Shown here in pieces: positions 23,574 through 26,565 of a DNA stretch of 26,565 nucleotides; position 1 is the first letter of the stretch, and the number at the start of each line of letters is the position of its first letter. Origin of the DNA: an uncultured Oscillospiraceae bacterium (GTDB taxonomy: Bacteria; Bacillota; Clostridia; Oscillospirales; Acutalibacteraceae); the NCBI GenBank assembly GCA_910588415.1, contig CAJUPK010000014.1:1-26565 (forward strand). Direction: 5' to 3'. A model generated the notes under the pieces. It was not told where the DNA came from and searched no databases. It was given only the letters and a program-made list of their open reading frames with translations. Position numbers and translations under genes: made by a program.

Positions 23574-23798
23574 TTATTGGCTGAGAGAAAAAGCAAACTC
23601 TCTAATATATTCTCCGACAGCCGTGCCTGCGTCCGGAAGAACTGGCAGAGCTTTGAAGTTGGTTGTACGGTATGTCATGCAGAACTTCTTGCAGCTTGTC
23701 GGACCAGTGAGGACCCAGTACATCACTGAATTTTTAACGAGTCCAAATAGACCGATTATTTTCTTTTTAAAGTGTTCATAAATCAAGCGTCTATCCAT
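23574..23798 (-). CDS. Possible small ORF, 74 aa, end of the blaIR operon
   Basis: I do not recognise this frame. It starts at ATG 23798 overlapping the end of the 42-codon gene by 16 bp and stops just before a terminator. There is no clear ribosome site, so translation would depend on coupling. The N-terminus is basic, a mildly hydrophobic stretch (residues 14-30) follows, with two nearby cysteines (SCKKFC). It may simply be untranslated 3' sequence or the remnant of a longer gene. Confidence 0.35.
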   Translation of the reverse strand: MDRRLIYEHFKKKIIGLFGLVKNSVMYWVLTGPTSCKKFCMTYRTTNFKALPVLPDAGTAVGEYIREFAFSLSQ

Positions 23799-23911
23799 TC
23801 GGGATCAACCCAATACCCCCAGGTTGCATTCCAACGACGGTATTGAACTCGACCTTGGTAAATTCTAGTTATCAGTTTAATTTCATCTGCTAAAGGCATA
23901 ATACCGTTCAT
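23783..23911 (-). CDS. Small protein, 42 aa, directly after the M56 peptidase gene
   Basis: A 42-codon gene with a strong ribosome site AGAGGAG, formed by the last codons of the upstream peptidase gene and ending 8-9 bases before ATG 23911. The peptide starts MNGIMPLADEI and continues YQGRVQYRRWNATWGYWVD, ending PEWIDA. From memory, the run with RRWN, GYW and a final D-x-W resembles the C-terminal part of short exported proteins common in Clostridia, which usually have a signal peptide before the PLADE segment; here none is present. It could be a substrate or partner of the adjacent BlaR1-like protein. Function unknown. Confidence 0.6.
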   Translation of the reverse strand: MNGIMPLADEIKLITRIYQGRVQYRRWNATWGYWVDPEWIDA

Positions 23912-23916
23912 ATTGA

Positions 23917-25086
23917 TTACTCCTCTTTTAGCTGGAAACCTTCTATAATGAAAGCTTCGACAGAATCTGTACTAATCGGGTATTCTTCTCCGTTTTCCAG
24001 AACCAGAATAAAACTTCCATCTTTTTGTTTCAGAACGTAAGCTTCTGAAAGATCAAACTGGCGTACAGAAGTGTCTGTACATATTTCTTCTTTAGGCGGC
24101 TCATAATACGGCTGCAAAACAAAAGAGTAAGATGCAACCAGAATTAAAAGCGTTAGTGCAAGTAATAAGCTTTGGTACACCTTGGCTGTTTTCTGGACAG
24201 GTTTGGTCAGCATTGTGAAACGCGTTAAAATGTCACGTTCGTTCGCTTTCCGGTTAAAGCTGAACAGCTGTGCAGCAGCTTTAGGAGAAGCGGATGACTT
24301 TTTGGACGCTTTTTCCTTCTTGCTTAACAGATGAAAGATAATGCCCAGATAACCCAAGATGTCCTTTTTGGAAAAGCCTCGTGTGGCCGCCATGTCACAC
24401 TGAATTTCCAGAATCTGGCTAATGTCCTTTCTCAGCAGATACACCACAGGGTTCCACCAGAATACACAGCAAAACAAGCAACTCAGCATTTTAACCAGCA
24501 AATCGCGATTGTAAATGTGCGTGTATTCATGTTTAAGTATGTAGTAGAGTTCTTCCTCAGTAAACTTTTCTGCAGGCAGAGCAATATGCTTGTGCCAAAG
24601 ACCCACGCCCATGGGTATGTCCACCTTGGGACAAATACATACGGAAACAACAGGGCCGCCGGGATTCTCTTCCTGTATGGCTTGCAGCATCTGGTCGGCC
24701 AAAGGATCGCGGTTCTCGGTATAGCGGCTCAACAAATACAGACCGAAAAAGTATTTGCCTAAAAATACCACCAGCGTTATGATAACGCCAATGAACCAGA
24801 CCCATCCCAACAGCTCCAGAATACTGAAGGAAACGCCGCCAATGGCTGCCTTCTCTGATTTGACCACCTCGAATACACGGCTGAACTCGTTGAGATTTAC
24901 CGGCACTGTCATGGGTGTTTCAATGGAAAAGCACAACCGAAAGGTGCAGATCCCGTACAAAAGCAAAACGGTATGAATACCGAAACTTCTGAGAAAAAAC
25001 TCCTTATTGCGGAACACATGAATGATAAGGATAAATATCGTGCTGAAAAGAACGGACATGAAAAGCGAAAACACGGTCACGTTCAT
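23917..25086 (-). CDS. M56-family (BlaR1-like) membrane metallopeptidase
   Basis: Membrane zinc protease of 389 aa that in BlaR1/MecR1 systems inactivates the BlaI repressor after sensing a signal. Membrane segments lie near 4-24, 36-54, 88-110 and 305-330. The catalytic motif is His186-Glu187-x-x-His190 (KHEYTH), and the third zinc ligand is probably Glu227 in EIQCD. The external C-terminus is only about 60 residues, with no penicillin-binding domain. It reads AYVLKQKDGSFILVLENG and resembles a BofC-type fold by eye. So it is probably not a beta-lactam sensor of the classical kind. ATG overlaps the BlaI stop by ATGA, so the two are coupled. Confidence 0.88.
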   Translation of the reverse strand: MNVTVFSLFMSVLFSTIFILIIHVFRNKEFFLRSFGIHTVLLLYGICTFRLCFSIETPMTVPVNLNEFSRVFEVVKSEKAAIGGVSFSILELLGWVWFIGVIITLVVFLGKYFFGLYLLSRYTENRDPLADQMLQAIQEENPGGPVVSVCICPKVDIPMGVGLWHKHIALPAEKFTEEELYYILKHEYTHIYNRDLLVKMLSCLFCCVFWWNPVVYLLRKDISQILEIQCDMAATRGFSKKDILGYLGIIFHLLSKKEKASKKSSASPKAAAQLFSFNRKANERDILTRFTMLTKPVQKTAKVYQSLLLALTLLILVASYSFVLQPYYEPPKEEICTDTSVRQFDLSEAYVLKQKDGSFILVLENGEEYPISTDSVEAFIIEGFQLKEE

Positions 25087-25487
25087 TCTTCGCCGTCATC
25101 CCTTGTTCTGTATTCCTCCATGATCTCTTCCAGCTTTTTAAGCAGCTCTTCCTGGCTTTCCTTGTCCGCCTTCTTGGTCATTGCCACGGCAGTGGCCCGG
25201 AAAACGCCATTCAAGTTTGCGCCGCCCTTTTCAGCCAGCTGTACATAGTATTCCTCTTTGGTAACTGTACAGCGGAACCGCCGGGCATACTGCTTGCCGC
25301 GCTGCTCAAAGCTGCAACACTCCACTGCACCCTTGTTTTCCAGCGACTTCAGCATGACGCGCAGGTAATGTTCACCCCAGGTCTGCTTCTCGCAAAGCTC
25401 TTCCATCTCAGGCACACTGAGAGGAGTGTTTTGATCCCAGAGAAAAGCCATCAGTTTTTCCTCGCTTTTTGATAGCGAAAAGGCCAA
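25083..25487 (-). CDS. BlaI/MecI/CopY family transcriptional repressor
   Basis: A winged-helix repressor of about 134 aa. The N-terminal part shows the family pattern LSKSEEKLMAFLW, then TWGEHYLRVMLKSLENKGAV as recognition region and a wing (RRFRCTVTKEEY). The C-terminal helix (ESQEELLKKLEEIMEE) serves dimerisation and contains the usual cleavage zone. I choose TTG 25487, 8 bases after AGAGG; a GTG at 25496 would sit inside that ribosome site. Paired with the M56 peptidase downstream, it should repress this operon and perhaps others until cleaved. A consensus promoter is at 25649-25677. Confidence 0.9.
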   Translation of the reverse strand: MAFSLSKSEEKLMAFLWDQNTPLSVPEMEELCEKQTWGEHYLRVMLKSLENKGAVECCSFEQRGKQYARRFRCTVTKEEYYVQLAEKGGANLNGVFRATAVAMTKKADKESQEELLKKLEEIMEEYRTRDDGEE

Positions 25488-25619
25488 TCGTTTCACCTCT
25501 TTTCTATAACTTTATTTAGGATAAAATTGGATACCAGCACCTGCCAGCTTTAACGGGGAGGACCCGCCTGACAGACGCAAGCAGCCTGCACACAGCCTGT
25601 TTTTTCTAGGATGAGCGTT

Positions 25620-25677
25620 AGTCTCTGGCAGACTGATATGCTAATGATATTATAAGCATTTTAAAAGAAAATGTCAA
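25620..25677 (-). promoter_or_regulatory. Consensus promoter and operator candidate for blaI-blaR1
   Basis: On the minus strand a perfect TTGACA (25677-25672), 17-bp spacer and perfect TATAAT (25654-25649). An inverted repeat AGTCT-N5-AGACT (25620-25634) lies just after the predicted start, and the -10 sits in an imperfect 18-bp palindrome with GCT/AGC ends. Such a strong promoter would need a repressor, fitting BlaI. The leader of about 150 nt to the start codon is otherwise featureless. Confidence 0.75.
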
Positions 25678-25725
25678 GCTTTTTATTGCAAAAGTTAACA
25701 TTTATTCCGCAAAGAATAATAATTT

Positions 25726-25765
25726 GCGGCAAAGCGCAAGGCTGCTGTTCTTTGCGCTTTGCCGC
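25726..25765 (-). terminator. Terminator of the Gfo/Idh gene
   Basis: GCGGCAAAGCGCAA (25726-25739) pairs perfectly with 25752-25765 (14 bp, 12-base loop), a few bases after the stop codon. Read leftward it is followed by AAATTATTATTCTTT. A second, mutually exclusive hairpin CCGCAAA/TTTGCGG spans 25707-25729. Confidence 0.7.
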
Positions 25766-25772
25766 TGGCGGA

Positions 25773-26565
25773 TTAGATCTCTTCTATGTGGATTTCCACT
25801 TCATGGCCGCACTGGCAAGAGCGGATGATGCCGTCAATAATGGCCTGGTTATAAATAATCTGGCTGGTGGGAATGGGAGCGGGCAGACCCTGCTGTACAG
25901 CGTCGATGAACGAGCGGCACTTGAGATAGAAACAGTCTGACTTGGTCTCTCGGGCGTTCAGCAGGGGCACAGGCGTGTGGGTGGGCTCGCCAAACTCATC
26001 GTGGAACAGAGTGACGTTGCCGCAGCTGCCGTCCCAGGCGCCGCCCCACAGGGACTCGGGATTGGCGGGTTCCACCTTCAGGCCAGCGTCTGTGCCTAAG
26101 AAGATGGTGTTGCCCGTAGTGTCCATGTGCATGGCCCAGGACATGCGGAAATCTAGGGTAATGCCACCCTCCAGCCGGATGAAAGCCCCGCAGAAATCAT
26201 CGACAGAAAAACGGGCGGCATCCTCCGGGGGAGTATACTTGGGGTTTTTGCCAAAGAAATCGTAGCTGACGGCAGAGACCGTCAAAGGCTTGGGATAGCC
26301 CAGGGCGTTCAGGACCATATCCAGAGAGTAACAGCCAATGTCTGCCAAAGCGCCCACGCCGGCATATTGCTTTTCAATAAATGTACTGCCGGGAATACCC
26401 CTGCGCCGGCCGCCGCCAGTCTGTACATAGTAGACTTTGCCCAGCTTGCCGCTTTGCACAATCTCTTTGAGCTTTTTCATGCGCCCATCGTACCGGGGCT
26501 GGAACCCAATCGTAAGGATTTTGCCAGTAGCTTTTTCTACCCGGCGCAGCTCCTGGGCGTCCTCC
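25773..26565 (-). CDS. Gfo/Idh/MocA family oxidoreductase (5' end outside window)
   Basis: NAD(P)-dependent sugar or inositol dehydrogenase-like enzyme. About 263 C-terminal residues are visible; the N-terminal Rossmann motif lies beyond the right edge. The first visible part reads LTIGFQPRYDGRMKKLKEIV and SGKLGKVYYV, the standard junction between the nucleotide-binding and substrate domains. GALADIGCYSLDMVLNALGY carries the family's catalytic-region Asp and the downstream D/H equivalent (usually GG..D.G.H..D; here Cys replaces His). It ends with a Cys-containing SCQCGHEVEI tail. The frame is open past ATG 26480, so that ATG is internal. Substrate unknown; such enzymes often act on sugars from oligosaccharide uptake. 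Confidence 0.88.
   Translation of the reverse strand, partial: EDAQELRRVEKATGKILTIGFQPRYDGRMKKLKEIVQSGKLGKVYYVQTGGGRRRGIPGSTFIEKQYAGVGALADIGCYSLDMVLNALGYPKPLTVSAVSYDFFGKNPKYTPPEDAARFSVDDFCGAFIRLEGGITLDFRMSWAMHMDTTGNTIFLGTDAGLKVEPANPESLWGGAWDGSCGNVTLFHDEFGEPTHTPVPLLNARETKSDCFYLKCRSFIDAVQQGLPAPIPTSQIIYNQAIIDGIIRSCQCGHEVEIHIEEI

Noticed and set aside
1..26565. CRISPR arrays, tRNA or rRNA genes, integrases, transposases
   Set aside because: No regularly spaced repeats, tRNA-like cloverleaf, rRNA sequence or recombinase motifs were seen in reading both strands.

Overview
The window reads as a stretch of chromosome from an anaerobic Clostridia bacterium, most likely Oscillospiraceae/Ruminococcaceae of a gut type. 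The basis is moderately GC-rich coding sequence, AGGAGG-type ribosome binding sites with occasional TTG starts, consensus TTGACA/TATAAT promoters with 17-bp spacers, a Rex-AdhE fermentation locus, and families common in Clostridia (DUF4349, TIGR04086, DUF3737, BlaI/M56). No rRNA, tRNA, CRISPR, phage or transposase gene was seen.

Layout. (a) 1-2955, minus strand: an LplABC-type carbohydrate ABC transporter (two permeases and a lipoprotein binding protein cut by the left edge) with no ATPase gene. (b) 2956-3571: gene-poor. (c) 3572-8863, minus: zinc alcohol dehydrogenase, then a rex - adhE - phosphotransferase-kinase operon for NADH-linked fermentation. (d) 9004-10937, minus: an OmpR-type response regulator and histidine kinase, whose leader contains a MITE-like repeat. 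(e) 11474-15822, plus: tgt, yajC, a second MITE-like copy, a TIGR04086 membrane protein behind a ribosome-site-masking hairpin, a DUF4349 lipoprotein and a DUF3737 protein, most with their own clear promoter. (f) 16113-22596, plus: a complete five-gene Opp/Dpp-type ABC importer preceded by a consensus promoter and a leader of about 400 nt that can fold into a large closed structure. (g) 22782-23911, minus: a small XRE-regulator cassette and two tiny ORFs. (h) 23917-25487: a BlaI/BlaR1-like pair that heads the operon containing those tiny ORFs. (i) 25773-26565: a Gfo/Idh/MocA oxidoreductase cut by the right edge.

How the parts work together. Rex should sense NADH/NAD+ and control adhE beside it. 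The opp genes form one transcription unit with an internal hairpin after the binding protein and a 9-codon upstream ORF before the first permease. The BlaI/M56 pair looks like a proteolytic derepression switch with a short BofC-like external tail instead of a penicillin-binding domain.

The strongest candidate for something undescribed is the structured leader RNA at about 16146-16508. Next are the blaIR-linked 42-codon peptide gene and the paired MITE-like repeats. All functional calls are by eye; no search or folding program was run.
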